Numbered from the stretch's first letter, positions 1-7,206 are shown. The stretch: DNA of 64,000 bases from Chloroflexota bacterium (GCA_003243965.1 QHBO01000010.1:1-64000), one strand, 5' to 3'. Notes: generated by a model from the letters alone, not told the origin. Program-made: numbers and translations.

Positions 1-2
1 AG

Positions 3-1004
3 AGCCGGGGCCCGGATTCGGATGCGCTGGTGCCCGTCGCTGACCGCCTGCGGCGGAGCGGCGCCGTGCTTGCCGAGCCGATGCCAAAGGTCGTCCGCGC
101 CATGGGCCCGCGAGCCGCCGCGCCGCCGGACCTTGCGACGATGCGGGTTCAGCCTGCCGACTCCGCAGGCGTGGTGGTCCAGGCGGCGATCGTGGCCGGT
201 GCGATCCGGCTCACTCAGCACGACCCGTGGACGCGCCGCGGAGATGCCGAGGCGTTGCACCAGATGCGCGTCGCCGCGCGCCGACTGCGCAGCGACTTGC
301 GGACCTTCGCGCCCCTGGTCGACGCGGCATGGGCGCACGACCTCAGCGACGAGCTCAGCTGGCTCGGCGAGCGTCTCGGCGCGGTCCGCGATCTCGACGT
401 GCAGGTCGCCGGGCTCGAAAAGGTCGGCGCAGACCTCCGACCGGACCTCGACCCGCTGTTCGAGCAGCTCGGCGTGCAGCGGGAGGCCGCGCGCTCGGTC
501 CTGCTGGAGGCGCTCCGCAGCGAGCGCTACACCGCGCTGCTCGACAGCCTGGTGGACGCCGCCCGGCAGCCCCGTCTGACGGCCGCCGCCGAGGCGCTCA
601 CGTCGCTGCTGTATCGGGCCTGGCGGCGCCTGGAGCGGCGGGCCGCCGTGATCACCGCCGACGATCCCGACGAGCGCTACCATGCGGTCCGCGTTCTCGC
701 CAAACGCGCGCGCTACGCCGCGGAGGCGATCAGCCCTGCGCTCGGCGCGCGAGGCAAGCAGGCCCGCGCCTTCGCCAGCCGGGCGGCAGCCCTCCAGGAC
801 CAGCTCGGTTTGCTTCAGGACGCGGTGATTGCCGCTGACCTGATTCGGCGCGCAGCGGAAGCCAGCCGGAAGCCCCGTTTCACGATGGCCGCTGGACGAC
901 TCTACGAACGTGAGCAGCTGGCCCGGGAGCGCGCCCGAGCCCGCTACCCGGAGGCGTGGCGGCGCGTGGCAGGCAGCGGTGAGCGGCTGAGCCGCGACGT
1001 GTGA
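3..1004 (+). CDS. CYTH-CHAD domain protein, 5' end outside window
   Basis: The frame is open to the window edge, so the GTG at 30 is probably internal. The first ~45 residues look like the tail of a CYTH (triphosphate tunnel) domain, and the remainder is a CHAD domain. Its basic helices are visible as ALHQMRVAARRLRSDLRTF and, in the second half, RYHAVRVLAKRARYAAEAI. CHAD domains bind inorganic polyphosphate; CYTH domains hydrolyse triphosphate compounds or polyphosphate. The next gene overlaps by 4 bases (GTGA), so the pair is translationally coupled. A polyphosphate or nucleotide housekeeping role is inferred. The CYTH part cannot be verified without the upstream sequence. Confidence 0.85.
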   Translation, partial: SRGPDSDALVPVADRLRRSGAVLAEPMPKVVRAMGPRAAAPPDLATMRVQPADSAGVVVQAAIVAGAIRLTQHDPWTRRGDAEALHQMRVAARRLRSDLRTFAPLVDAAWAHDLSDELSWLGERLGAVRDLDVQVAGLEKVGADLRPDLDPLFEQLGVQREAARSVLLEALRSERYTALLDSLVDAARQPRLTAAAEALTSLLYRAWRRLERRAAVITADDPDERYHAVRVLAKRARYAAEAISPALGARGKQARAFASRAAALQDQLGLLQDAVIAADLIRRAAEASRKPRFTMAAGRLYEREQLARERARARYPEAWRRVAGSGERLSRDV

Positions 1005-1951
1005 ACGGCGGGACGATCCGCGCCGCGGGGGGCGTGCTGTGGCGCCCGGCGGTTGCCGCGGCCACCGGAGAGCCGACGGTCGAGGTGGCGGTCATCCATC
1101 GGCCGCGCTACGACGACTGGAGCTTTCCAAAGGGCAAGATCGCTTCCGGCGAGAACGAGGTGGACGGCGCCATTCGCGAGGTCCTCGAGGAAACCGGCTG
1201 TCGCGTGCGCCTCGGGCGGTCGCTCGGGGAGACGCGCTACCTCAAGGATCAGGGTGGCGTGGTTCGCCCGAAGGTCGTCCGGTGGTGGGCGATGGAGGCC
1301 ACGGGCGGCTCGTTTTCCCCAAACCGCGAGGTGGACGATCTGCGCTGGGTGACGCTGGCCGAGGCCGGCGAGCTCGTCACTCGGGAGCACGACCGGGAGC
1401 TGCTAGACCGATTCGCTCGCGGCCCCGCGCCGACGCGCACGGTGCTCCTCGTCCGCCACGGCAGCGCGGGCAGCCGCCGGACGTGGCGGGGAGAGGATCG
1501 AGATCGGCCGCTCGATGAGTGCGGACTTCAGCAGGCCGATGAGCTGGTCCGCCTGCTGGTCCACTTCGACCCGTCCCGGATCCTCAGCGCCGACTACGCT
1601 CGATGCCGCCAGACCGTGCAGCCGCTGGCCGACACCCTGGGGATCTCGATCGTCGACGAGCCGATGCTCTCCGAATCGGGGTATCCAGAACACGAGGAAG
1701 CCGCGGTTCAGCTGGTGCGAACCCTCGGCCAGGCGCATGGGGCGAGCGTGGCGGCGAGCCAGGGCGACGTGATCCCGGACCTGATCGCACGCGTCGCGGC
1801 GGGCGACGACGTCGATGTCCCGTTGCCGGCGCGGAGTGAGAAGGGCGGCACCTGGGCGCTGACCTTCCGAGGCGAGCGGCTTGCCGCCGCGGAGTACTTC
1901 CCGGCTCCTCGGCCGGCCCCCTGCCTGGATCGGGGGAGCGCCCAACGGTGA
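1001..1951 (+). CDS. Nudix hydrolase fused to histidine phosphatase (MutT1-like)
   Basis: Two domains. Residues ~1-140 are a Nudix fold with a perfect Nudix box (G-x5-E-x7-REVLEETGC, residues 45-67) just after WSFPKGK. Residues ~145-316 are a phosphoglycerate-mutase/SixA-like phosphatase starting at VLLVRHGSAG, where RHG carries the phospho-accepting His. This architecture is that of actinobacterial MutT1-type proteins, which clean 8-oxo-dGTP/8-oxo-GTP or diadenosine polyphosphates. The start is a GTG overlapping the stop of the CHAD gene, fitting a shared polyphosphate/nucleotide-sanitation operon. The exact substrate is inferred. Confidence 0.9.
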   Translation: MNGGTIRAAGGVLWRPAVAAATGEPTVEVAVIHRPRYDDWSFPKGKIASGENEVDGAIREVLEETGCRVRLGRSLGETRYLKDQGGVVRPKVVRWWAMEATGGSFSPNREVDDLRWVTLAEAGELVTREHDRELLDRFARGPAPTRTVLLVRHGSAGSRRTWRGEDRDRPLDECGLQQADELVRLLVHFDPSRILSADYARCRQTVQPLADTLGISIVDEPMLSESGYPEHEEAAVQLVRTLGQAHGASVAASQGDVIPDLIARVAAGDDVDVPLPARSEKGGTWALTFRGERLAAAEYFPAPRPAPCLDRGSAQR

Positions 1952-2127
1952 GGGGCCTGGCGATCGGCGCGGTCGGCTGGCTCCGGCTGGGAGCGCCCTG
2001 CCCGGCGGGCACCGACTGCAGTCCCCGGTTCCCGATGGCCTACGGGGGGATTCGTGGTGGCGGCCGCGCCGTTGGGGCAGCTGCCACGGCGATCGCTGCG
2101 CTCGCCACTAGGCACCAACCGGACTGA
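1948..2127 (+). CDS. Possible small coupled ORF, unrecognised
   Basis: A 59-codon frame starts with a GTG overlapping the stop of the Nudix/phosphatase gene (GTGA) and ends in TGA at 2125-2127. It contains two Cys (GAPCPAGTDC) and Gly/Ala-rich stretches. I recognise no family. In DNA this GC-rich, open frames of this length occur by chance, so only the coupling geometry supports it. Confidence 0.2.
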   Translation: MRGLAIGAVGWLRLGAPCPAGTDCSPRFPMAYGGIRGGGRAVGAAATAIAALATRHQPD

Positions 2128-2180
2128 CCCGAGCCCGTCGCGGCGCGGAGGGCGATGCGGACGCCTGCGATGCGGACGCC

Positions 2181-2360
2181 TTAGCTCGCGTACTCCTCCG
2201 CGTGCTCGCCGCGATCCGCCGCCACGGTGCGGTCGATGATGTCGAGCGTCTCGGCAACTGATCGGCCGTTCTCGTCGGCCGCGGCCTTGACGTCCTCATA
2301 CCTGATGTTGCTGTTACCCATCTGGGCGTGCGCGTCCATGCATCCACAAGTCAAGCACAT
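2181..2360 (-). CDS. Small CxxCxC protein of unknown function
   Basis: A 59-residue protein begins MCLTCGCMDAHAQMGNSN and continues with an acidic helical tail (YEDVKAAADENGRSVAETL). The opening Cys cluster C2-x2-C5-x-C7, with Asp/His nearby, suggests metal or thiol chemistry. From memory, similar short proteins with an MCxxCGCxxAH opening and an ADxNGxxxAETL motif recur in Actinobacteria and Chloroflexota as uncharacterised proteins. The frame stays open upstream, but the ATG at 2360 starts the family-like segment. It is convergent with the Nudix gene and divergent from the thioredoxin-fold gene at 2496. Confidence 0.7.
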   Translation of the reverse strand: MCLTCGCMDAHAQMGNSNIRYEDVKAAADENGRSVAETLDIIDRTVAADRGEHAEEYAS

Positions 2361-2483
2361 GTTCGATTCTTGCCTGCAATTTTCCTGCCGGACGGCTGCT
2401 GCAATCGGTGGGTCCGCCCGCCGTATCGGGGAGCGTCGTCGCGCGCCCTCTTCCCGGTCTCCGCGGGAGCGGCCGTCTCGATC

Positions 2484-2489
2484 TATGCT
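2484..2489 (+). promoter_or_regulatory. -10 box (TATGCT), leaderless start
   Basis: TATGCT ends 6 bases before the ATG at 2496 and there is no Shine-Dalgarno between them, so the transcript probably starts at or next to the start codon. No -35 element is evident. Confidence 0.45.
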
Positions 2490-2495
2490 GGCGGC

Positions 2496-2810
2496 ATGGC
2501 ACATCGCGTCGAGCTCCTGTGGTTCGCCGACTGTCCGAACCACGAGCAGGCCCGCCGGATGCTGTACGAGGTGATAGGCCAGGTTGCGCCCGGGACGCCG
2601 GTGACCGATATCGATGCGACCGATCCTGCCGTGGCCAACCTTCACCGCTTCCCCGGCTCCCCGACCATCCGGGTGGATGGCGCCGATGTCGAACCGGGGT
2701 TTATCGATCCCGGCGACTACACGCCGCGCTGTCGATTGTTCCGGACGGGCGCGGGACTGGCCGCGCTCCCCGAGCGGGAGTGGATAGAGGCGGCGCTCCG
2801 CGGCCGGTGA
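2496..2810 (+). CDS. Thioredoxin-fold small protein (CxxH)
   Basis: A 104-residue protein of the thioredoxin/glutaredoxin-like fold: beta strand VELLWFADC, then Cys13-Pro-Asn-His16 in the redox-motif position, and a loop FPGSPTIRVDG with the usual cis-Pro. Such proteins are often labelled alkylmercury-lyase-like or thioredoxin-family. The motif is CPNH, not CxxC, so a plain disulfide oxidoreductase role is doubtful and thiol or metal binding is more likely. The frame stays open upstream, but ATG 2496 gives the canonical N-terminus and a -10 box sits 6 bases before it. It is divergent from the Cys-rich 59-residue gene. Confidence 0.72.
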   Translation: MAHRVELLWFADCPNHEQARRMLYEVIGQVAPGTPVTDIDATDPAVANLHRFPGSPTIRVDGADVEPGFIDPGDYTPRCRLFRTGAGLAALPEREWIEAALRGR

Positions 2811-2947
2811 CGATGCCGGCGCGTCACCGCGTTGCGAAGGGGCGACTCCACCGGCCAGCCGCCCTCGGGGAGGCGCGGCAGCTCAGCTTGACGAAGGAGC
2901 GTTCTGGGCACCCGCCGAGCGTAGGGTCACAGCGGGTGACCGTGACC

Positions 2948-2975
2948 AGTACCGATGATGGCCGGTGACGGTACT
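2948..2975. other. Inverted repeat downstream of CDF gene
   Basis: AGTACCG (2948-2954) and CGGTACT (2969-2975) form a perfect 7-base inverted repeat with a 14-base loop, 24 bases beyond the stop of the minus-strand CDF gene. It could be a terminator stem for that gene, but there is no T-run. The rest of 2811-2998 shows nothing else. Confidence 0.3.
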
Positions 2976-2998
2976 TTCCGGCCTGCGCCGCCGCCCGG

Positions 2999-3616
2999 TT
3001 ACGCCTCGCGGGCGTGGGCGAGCGTCGTCGCACCCTCGCGCGCCACGATGACCGCCACCAGCAGCGCGCTGCCCGCGTCCGCCCACCATGCCCCCATGGT
3101 CGCCGCCAGTCCCGCGCTCACAAGACCGATGGCGGCCAGCAGCCCGGCGATCCCGGTGAGGATCGCATCGCCGCGCAGGGCACCGCTCCCCAGCCGCCGA
3201 GCCACTCGGTGCTTGGCCAGCGCAAGGGGCGGGAGCACGAGAACCGATGCCGCCAGAAGCGCGACCGCCAGTGCGGACCGCTGCGCCTCAGCGTGGCTCA
3301 GCAGTGCTCGCCCGGAGCTGATCACCAGGTAGACCGCCACGACCAGCAGGGCCGCTCCCACCGCCCACTCCGCAAGGCGCTCCGCTCGCTCGGCGCGATG
3401 AGGCCGCCGCGCCTCGATCAGGAAGCGCCACAGCAGCACGACCGATGCGGTGGCGTCGATGGTCGCATCCAACCCGAACCCGAGAAGGGACAGGCTCCCG
3501 GTCCCGATGGCGACCGCGGCGGAGATGGCACCCACCACGCCGCTCCACGCGATGCTGAATGCGGAGAGCGCCAGTGCGCGCCGCAGGTCGGCTTCTCGTG
3601 GCTGCACGGCGCGCAT
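2999..3616 (-). CDS. CDF/TMEM163-like cation transporter
   Basis: A 205-residue membrane protein with about six hydrophobic helices. The signature LLGFGLDATIDATASVVLLW resembles TM2 of cation diffusion facilitators, with two Asp that would bind metal; a second Asp pair-like site, GAWWADAGSALLVAVIV, lies in the last helix. The cytoplasmic C-terminal domain of classic CDF exporters is missing, so it is closer to the short TMEM163-like branch. It should export Zn2+ or another divalent cation using the proton gradient; the metal cannot be read from sequence. It starts at ATG 3616, divergent from the GNAT gene. Confidence 0.75.
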   Translation of the reverse strand: MRAVQPREADLRRALALSAFSIAWSGVVGAISAAVAIGTGSLSLLGFGLDATIDATASVVLLWRFLIEARRPHRAERAERLAEWAVGAALLVVAVYLVISSGRALLSHAEAQRSALAVALLAASVLVLPPLALAKHRVARRLGSGALRGDAILTGIAGLLAAIGLVSAGLAATMGAWWADAGSALLVAVIVAREGATTLAHAREA

Positions 3617-3658
3617 TATGGGCGCCCGCCACGGCGAACGTGCCGCGCACGGCCGCCG

Positions 3659-3664
3659 TAGGAT
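3659..3664 (+). promoter_or_regulatory. -10 box (TAGGAT), leaderless start
   Basis: TAGGAT lies 8 bases before the ATG at 3673, with no Shine-Dalgarno in between. This fits a leaderless or near-leaderless transcript for the acetyltransferase. Confidence 0.4.
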
Positions 3665-3672
3665 CTGCCGAG

Positions 3673-4248
3673 ATGGGAGTCCCGAACTTTCCGCTGGTCA
3701 CCGAGCGCCTTCAGCTCCGACCGTTCCTGCCGGCCGACCTCGACGCGCTGCACGCCATGCAGCGGCGGGAGGATGTGACTCGCTACCTGTACTGGGGACC
3801 GCGGTCACGTACGGAGACGCGACGCCTGCTCGATCGGGTGATTCCCCTGATGGCGATCGACGACTCCAGTGACGCAGTCCGTCTCGCGGCGGTGCTGACG
3901 CAGACGGGGGAGGTCATCGGTGACTTCAGCCTCCAGCGCGTGAGCGCGGAGCATCGCCAGGGCGAGATCGGATTCGTGCTGGATCCGCGCCACCAGCGGC
4001 GCGGATACGCGACCGAGGCGGGGCGCGAGATGCTGCGCCTCGGTTTCGAGGCCATCGGCTTTCATCGGATCGTCGGACGCTGCGACGCCAGGAACACGCC
4101 CTCGGCGCAACTGATGGAGCGGCTGGGGATGCGGCGCGAGGCGCACTTCCGGCAAAACGAGTTCGTCAAGGGCGAGTGGTGTGACGAGCTCGTGTTCGCC
4201 CTGCTTTCCAGCGAGTGGGGGCTCAGGCCACCGCCAGCAGGCCGCTGA
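3673..4248 (+). CDS. GNAT acetyltransferase, RimJ/RimL type
   Basis: A 191-residue protein of the RimJ/RimL branch of GNAT N-acetyltransferases. It has the opening VTERLQLRPFLPADLDALHAM, the acetyl-CoA loop DPRHQRRGYATEAGREML (R/Q-x-x-G-x-A) and the C-terminal motif RCDARNTPSAQLMERLGMRRE. Members acetylate ribosomal-protein N-termini or small molecules; the substrate is not predictable. The frame is open upstream, but ATG 3673 gives the family start and carries a -10 box 8 bases ahead. Its 3' end overlaps the convergent arsR by 26 bases. Confidence 0.85.
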   Translation: MGVPNFPLVTERLQLRPFLPADLDALHAMQRREDVTRYLYWGPRSRTETRRLLDRVIPLMAIDDSSDAVRLAAVLTQTGEVIGDFSLQRVSAEHRQGEIGFVLDPRHQRRGYATEAGREMLRLGFEAIGFHRIVGRCDARNTPSAQLMERLGMRREAHFRQNEFVKGEWCDELVFALLSSEWGLRPPPAGR

Positions 4249-4516
4249 GCGTCTGCCCGATGTCTCGCCAGCGCAAAGCGAAGTCCTGCGCGAGCGCGTA
4301 GAAGATGAAGCTTCCCTGTCGCTCGCCGCGGATGACACCGGCTTCCCGTAAGACTCGGAGGTGATGGCTGATCGTCGGCTGGCTCACCGCGCAGCACTCG
4401 ACGAAATCGCAGGCGCAGATCGGGCGCCCCTGGGCCGCGAGCTGACGGACGACCGACAGGCGCACCGGGTCTGCCAGCGCCTGGAGAAGCCGGACATCGG
4501 GGTCGGGTGCTGCCAT
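4223..4516 (-). CDS. arsR: ArsR-family metal/arsenic repressor
   Basis: A 97-residue winged-helix repressor. Residues 34-53 carry ICACDFVECCAVSQPTISHHL, where Cys34-x-Cys36 matches the CVCD metalloid site of ArsR, and extra Cys41/Cys42 sit in the recognition-helix region. This predicts As(III)/Sb(III)- or soft-metal-responsive derepression. Two ATGs exist, at 4528 and 4516. I chose 4516 because TATGAT lies 7 bases before it, the leaderless pattern seen elsewhere here, and because 4528 falls inside the operator palindrome. No arsenate reductase or arsenite pump is adjacent; the divergent product is the tiny Cys-rich ORF. Confidence 0.88.
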   Translation of the reverse strand: MAAPDPDVRLLQALADPVRLSVVRQLAAQGRPICACDFVECCAVSQPTISHHLRVLREAGVIRGERQGSFIFYALAQDFALRWRDIGQTLSGLLAVA

Positions 4517-4526
4517 GTTGGCGATC

Positions 4527-4562
4527 ATATCGGTATTGGTCTATATTGACCACTGTCGATAT
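4527..4562. promoter_or_regulatory. ArsR operator: two-tier palindrome
   Basis: A symmetric site: ATATCG - N5 - GGTC - N6 - GACC - N5 - CGATAT, with both arm pairs perfectly complementary about one centre (4544/4545). It overlaps the arsR -10 (TATGAT, minus, 4524-4529) and the divergent plus-strand promoter (TTGGTC 4536-4541, 18-base spacer, TATACT 4560-4565). Bound dimer would block both directions, giving autorepression and repression of the Cys-rich peptide. Confidence 0.75.
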
Positions 4563-4622
4563 ACTGCCCCGGTGAGTGGACGCCACACGTGTGCGCCCCG
4601 ATTGGAAGAGGAGTTCAGGGAC

Positions 4623-4673
4623 ATGTCTCGTCCGTGTTGCGACCCAGACTGCTGCCCAGGTGGCTGCTGCTGA
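4623..4673 (+). CDS. 16-residue Cys-rich peptide, metallothionein-like
   Basis: The complete ORF encodes MSRPCCDPDCCPGGCC then TGA: six Cys in three CC pairs separated by DPD and PGG turns. It has a strong ribosome site, GAAGAGGAG (4605-4613), 9 bases before the ATG. It lies downstream of TTGGTC-N18-TATACT (4536-4565), a promoter overlaid by the ArsR operator. Short, charged, turn-rich and half cysteine in its core, it would bind As(III), Cd, Zn or Cu(I) through thiolates. The metal-sequestration role is inferred from composition and the ArsR neighbour. A regulatory leader peptide is the main alternative. Confidence 0.6.
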   Translation: MSRPCCDPDCCPGGCC

Positions 4674-4867
4674 CCCGTGGATTCGCAGGGTCGGGCTCCA
4701 GGAGTACCGGGGGCCCGACCGTCAAGCCCTCTCTCCCCTCACGCCCCCAGGTGCCGCGCGGGGGCGCGCCGGCCGCGATCTTTCCGGTGACGCGGAACAC
4801 CGCCCGGGCGTCGGTGGAGACAACTCCGCGAGGTGCTGTGGTATACGGGTTGGAGGAGGGCGATGGG

Positions 4868-5086
4868 GTGCAGTCATTTCGCCTGGTCTCCAGGCATTTC
4901 GCGGTTGACGTGCGGCTGAACCGCATCAACCGGCGCTGGATTGCCTCGGCCGATGCGCCGGACGGCCCGACGCTCGGGTTGGGCACCACCGCCTTCGCCG
5001 CGCTGTGGATGGCGCTCGGCCCCCTGGAGCACATGGCCGGCGAGCTGCTCGCAAGCTTCCCCGAGGACCTTGTCCTTCAGCTCTGA
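4868..5086 (+). CDS. 72-residue protein, unrecognised
   Basis: GTG 4868 has a very strong site, GGAGGAGGG (4852-4860), 7 bases upstream, which settles the start although the frame is open further left. The product starts MQSFRLVSRHFAVDVRLNR, then ASADAPDGPTLGLGTTAFAAL and an acidic tail (LLASFPEDLVLQL). It reads as a compact alpha/beta protein with normal codon use; I do not recognise a family. It lies 194 bases after the Cys-rich peptide on the same strand and could share its ArsR-controlled transcript; the space between shows nothing. Confidence 0.6.
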   Translation: MQSFRLVSRHFAVDVRLNRINRRWIASADAPDGPTLGLGTTAFAALWMALGPLEHMAGELLASFPEDLVLQL

Positions 5087-5149
5087 ATCGGAGGGCGCCA
5101 TGGACCGTCCTGGAGTCGACCGATGGATCAGCGCGCCCTCACCGGGACC

Positions 5150-5962
5150 TCAGCCGCGTGCCATGGGGAGCGCCAGCAGCGCCCGCCAGTGGAGCCAGCG
5201 GACCACAACCAGCACCCCGAAGGCGGCGAGCACCAGGACAGCGGCGGCCGCGATCGAGCGGTCCAGCCCATCGATCGCCTGAAACTCCGAGTAGACGGCA
5301 ACCGGCAGCGTCTGCGTGCGCCCTGGGATGTTGCCCGCGAACATGATCGTCGCCCCAAACTCGCCCAGCGCACGGGCCCAGGCGAGCACCAGTCCGGCGG
5401 CGAGTGCACCACCGGCAAGCGGCACCGTCACCGACCGGAAGACGGCCGCCTCATGCGCCCCATCGACCCGCGCCGCGTCCTCGAGGTCGCGGTCGACCTG
5501 CTGAAAGCCGGCGCGCGCCGACCGGATGAAGAGCGGAGCCGAGACGAACGTCTGGGCGATCACCACCGCCCAGACGGTGAACGGCACCTGCACGCCGAGC
5601 ACGGCCAGACCGGGACCGAAGGCGCCGCGGCTGCCAAAGGTGAGCAACAACGCGAGTCCCGCCACGGAGGGCGGGAGGACGATCGGCAGGTCGACCAGCG
5701 TATCGACCAGCCAGCTGCCTCGGAACCGACGCCGGGCGAGCAGATAGGCAAGCGGGGTGCCGAGCACCACCGTTGCGAGCAGAGCTGCCGCGGAGGTCAG
5801 CACGCTCAGCGCGAGCGCGTCGAGCACCACCCGGCTCATCAGCGACGCCCCGAGCGCCCCGCCGAGGATCGCGCGGGCGAGCAGAACGAGGACCGGGATG
5901 CCGAACAGCAGCGCGCCGACGGCCGCCAGGAGGCCAAACGTGGCGCGGCCCGTTGGGCTCAC
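5150..5962 (-). CDS. modB: Molybdate ABC permease ModB
   Basis: A 270-residue inner-membrane permease with 5-6 helices and the ABC EAA-like loop (DLEDAARVDGAHEAAVFRSV). It also has LPIVLPPSVAGLALLL and ALGEFGATIMFAGN, both typical of ModB/CysT-type permeases. It takes molybdate or tungstate from ModA across the membrane. GTG 5962 was chosen as start: it gives the usual N-terminus and overlaps the end of modA. No modC ATPase follows; the next gene (4868-5086) is on the other strand, so the ATPase must be encoded elsewhere. Confidence 0.88.
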   Translation of the reverse strand: MSPTGRATFGLLAAVGALLFGIPVLVLLARAILGGALGASLMSRVVLDALALSVLTSAAALLATVVLGTPLAYLLARRRFRGSWLVDTLVDLPIVLPPSVAGLALLLTFGSRGAFGPGLAVLGVQVPFTVWAVVIAQTFVSAPLFIRSARAGFQQVDRDLEDAARVDGAHEAAVFRSVTVPLAGGALAAGLVLAWARALGEFGATIMFAGNIPGRTQTLPVAVYSEFQAIDGLDRSIAAAAVLVLAAFGVLVVVRWLHWRALLALPMARG

Positions 5963-5978
5963 GGCGCCACTCGGCGGC

Positions 5979-6782
5979 TCACGGCGGGGTGAGGCCGAAG
6001 CGGGCCAGGATGGCGCCCGCGATTGGCGTCCGAAGCCAGGCCAGGAAGTCGTTGGCCGCCGGTCCGGATCGGGACGCCTTGAGCACCACCGCGGCATACG
6101 AGGCCGTGACGCGGACGCCCGCTGGCAGCCCGATGACCGTCAGCCTGGCGCCGGCGATGCGCGCTTGGCTGGCGTACATGATCGCGGCGTCCGCCTCGCC
6201 CAGCTCGATCCGCGCCAGCACAGTCGCGGCGTTCTCCTCACGGGAGGCGACGTTGGCGACGATGCGTGCGGCGTATCCGGGCGGGTAGCCGGGCTGCTTC
6301 GCCAGGCGCTCGAGCAGGAGCTGGGTGTACATCCCGAGCGGGACGGTGGCAGCCGCGACGACGATCCGAAGGTTCGGTACGGCCAGGTCGATGGGCGATG
6401 AGATCCGCGCCGGATTCCCGGCCGGCACCACGATCGCCAGCGTGTCGCGCGCGAAGGTGACCGGCGGTCCGGCGGTCAGGCCTTCGCTCGCCAGTCTGGC
6501 CGGGCTGGCCACGTCGGCCGAAACCAGAAGGTCGGCCGGGGCGCCCTGCTCGATCTGAGCCCGCAAGGTGCTGGACGCGTCGAAGGCCAGGGTCAGCGTC
6601 GTTCTCGGGTGGGAGGCCTGGAACGCTCGCTTCAGCTCAGCGAACGGGGCCTGCAGCGAGGCGGCGGCAAGCACGGTGAGGGCGCCGCCGGGCTGAGGGG
6701 TGGGCGTTGCCGCGGCTGACGCGCAGCCGTCCAGGCCGACGATCAGCACCATGCATGCGATCAACCAACGGCTACCGGGCAT
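5979..6782 (-). CDS. modA: Molybdate-binding lipoprotein ModA
   Basis: A 267-residue solute-binding lipoprotein. The signal peptide ends in a lipobox-like GLDGC (Cys20), followed by a Thr/Pro linker. The ModA core follows: LTVLAAASLQAPFAELKRAF, then LAFDASSTLRAQIEQGAPADL, matching the oxyanion-binding Ser residues of ModA, and LGEADAAIMYASQARIAG. It captures molybdate or tungstate outside the membrane for ModB. It overlaps the upstream regulator by 11 bases and the downstream modB, so the three form one minus-strand operon. Confidence 0.9.
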   Translation of the reverse strand: MPGSRWLIACMVLIVGLDGCASAAATPTPQPGGALTVLAAASLQAPFAELKRAFQASHPRTTLTLAFDASSTLRAQIEQGAPADLLVSADVASPARLASEGLTAGPPVTFARDTLAIVVPAGNPARISSPIDLAVPNLRIVVAAATVPLGMYTQLLLERLAKQPGYPPGYAARIVANVASREENAATVLARIELGEADAAIMYASQARIAGARLTVIGLPAGVRVTASYAAVVLKASRSGPAANDFLAWLRTPIAGAILARFGLTPP

Positions 6783-7206
6783 GTCCGCGGGCCCCGGGGG
6801 CAGGCACCTCCACGATCACGTTGGTCGCCTTCACGACGCAGACGGCTTCACTGCCCGGCTCGAGCCCGAGCTCTTCGGCCGCCTCGGCGGTCATCAGGCT
6901 GACGAGCCGATGCGGTCCCGAAACGACCTCGACGACCGCCACGAGTCCATCGCGCTCCACGCGGCTGACGATGCCGCTGAACCGATTCCGCGCCGATTGC
7001 GCCACGATCGGCCGCTCGCGCGCAGCCTGCCTCCGACGCTCGAGGAGACGGCGCAGCTCGCGGAGCGTCAGGGTCCGGTGGCCGCCCGCCGATCGCTGGG
7101 TGGTGAGCTGGCCGCGGGCCTCCCAGCGCCGAAGCGTCTCGACACTGACTCCCAGCGCCTCGGCCGCCTGCCCGATGCGGATGCCCGAATCACTGATCCT
7201 GACCAT
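6772..7206 (-). CDS. MerR-type HTH regulator with TOBE domain
   Basis: A two-domain protein. The N-terminal half is a MerR-like winged helix (IRIGQAAEALGVSVETLRRW, then SAGGHRTLTLRELRRLL). The C-terminal ~70 residues are a TOBE/Mop molybdate-binding domain (SARNRFSGIVSRVERDGLVA, then TAEAAEELGLEPGSEAVCVV). It is probably a molybdate sensor controlling its own modAB operon, a role ModE plays elsewhere. The start is ATG 7206; an in-frame start at 7236 is also possible. Confidence 0.85.
   Translation of the reverse strand: MVRISDSGIRIGQAAEALGVSVETLRRWEARGQLTTQRSAGGHRTLTLRELRRLLERRRQAARERPIVAQSARNRFSGIVSRVERDGLVAVVEVVSGPHRLVSLMTAEAAEELGLEPGSEAVCVVKATNVIVEVPAPGARGHAR

Noticed and set aside
2408-2968. 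Plus-strand frame overlapping the thioredoxin-fold gene in another register
   Set aside because: Arg-rich shadow of the 2496-2810 gene with no motif.
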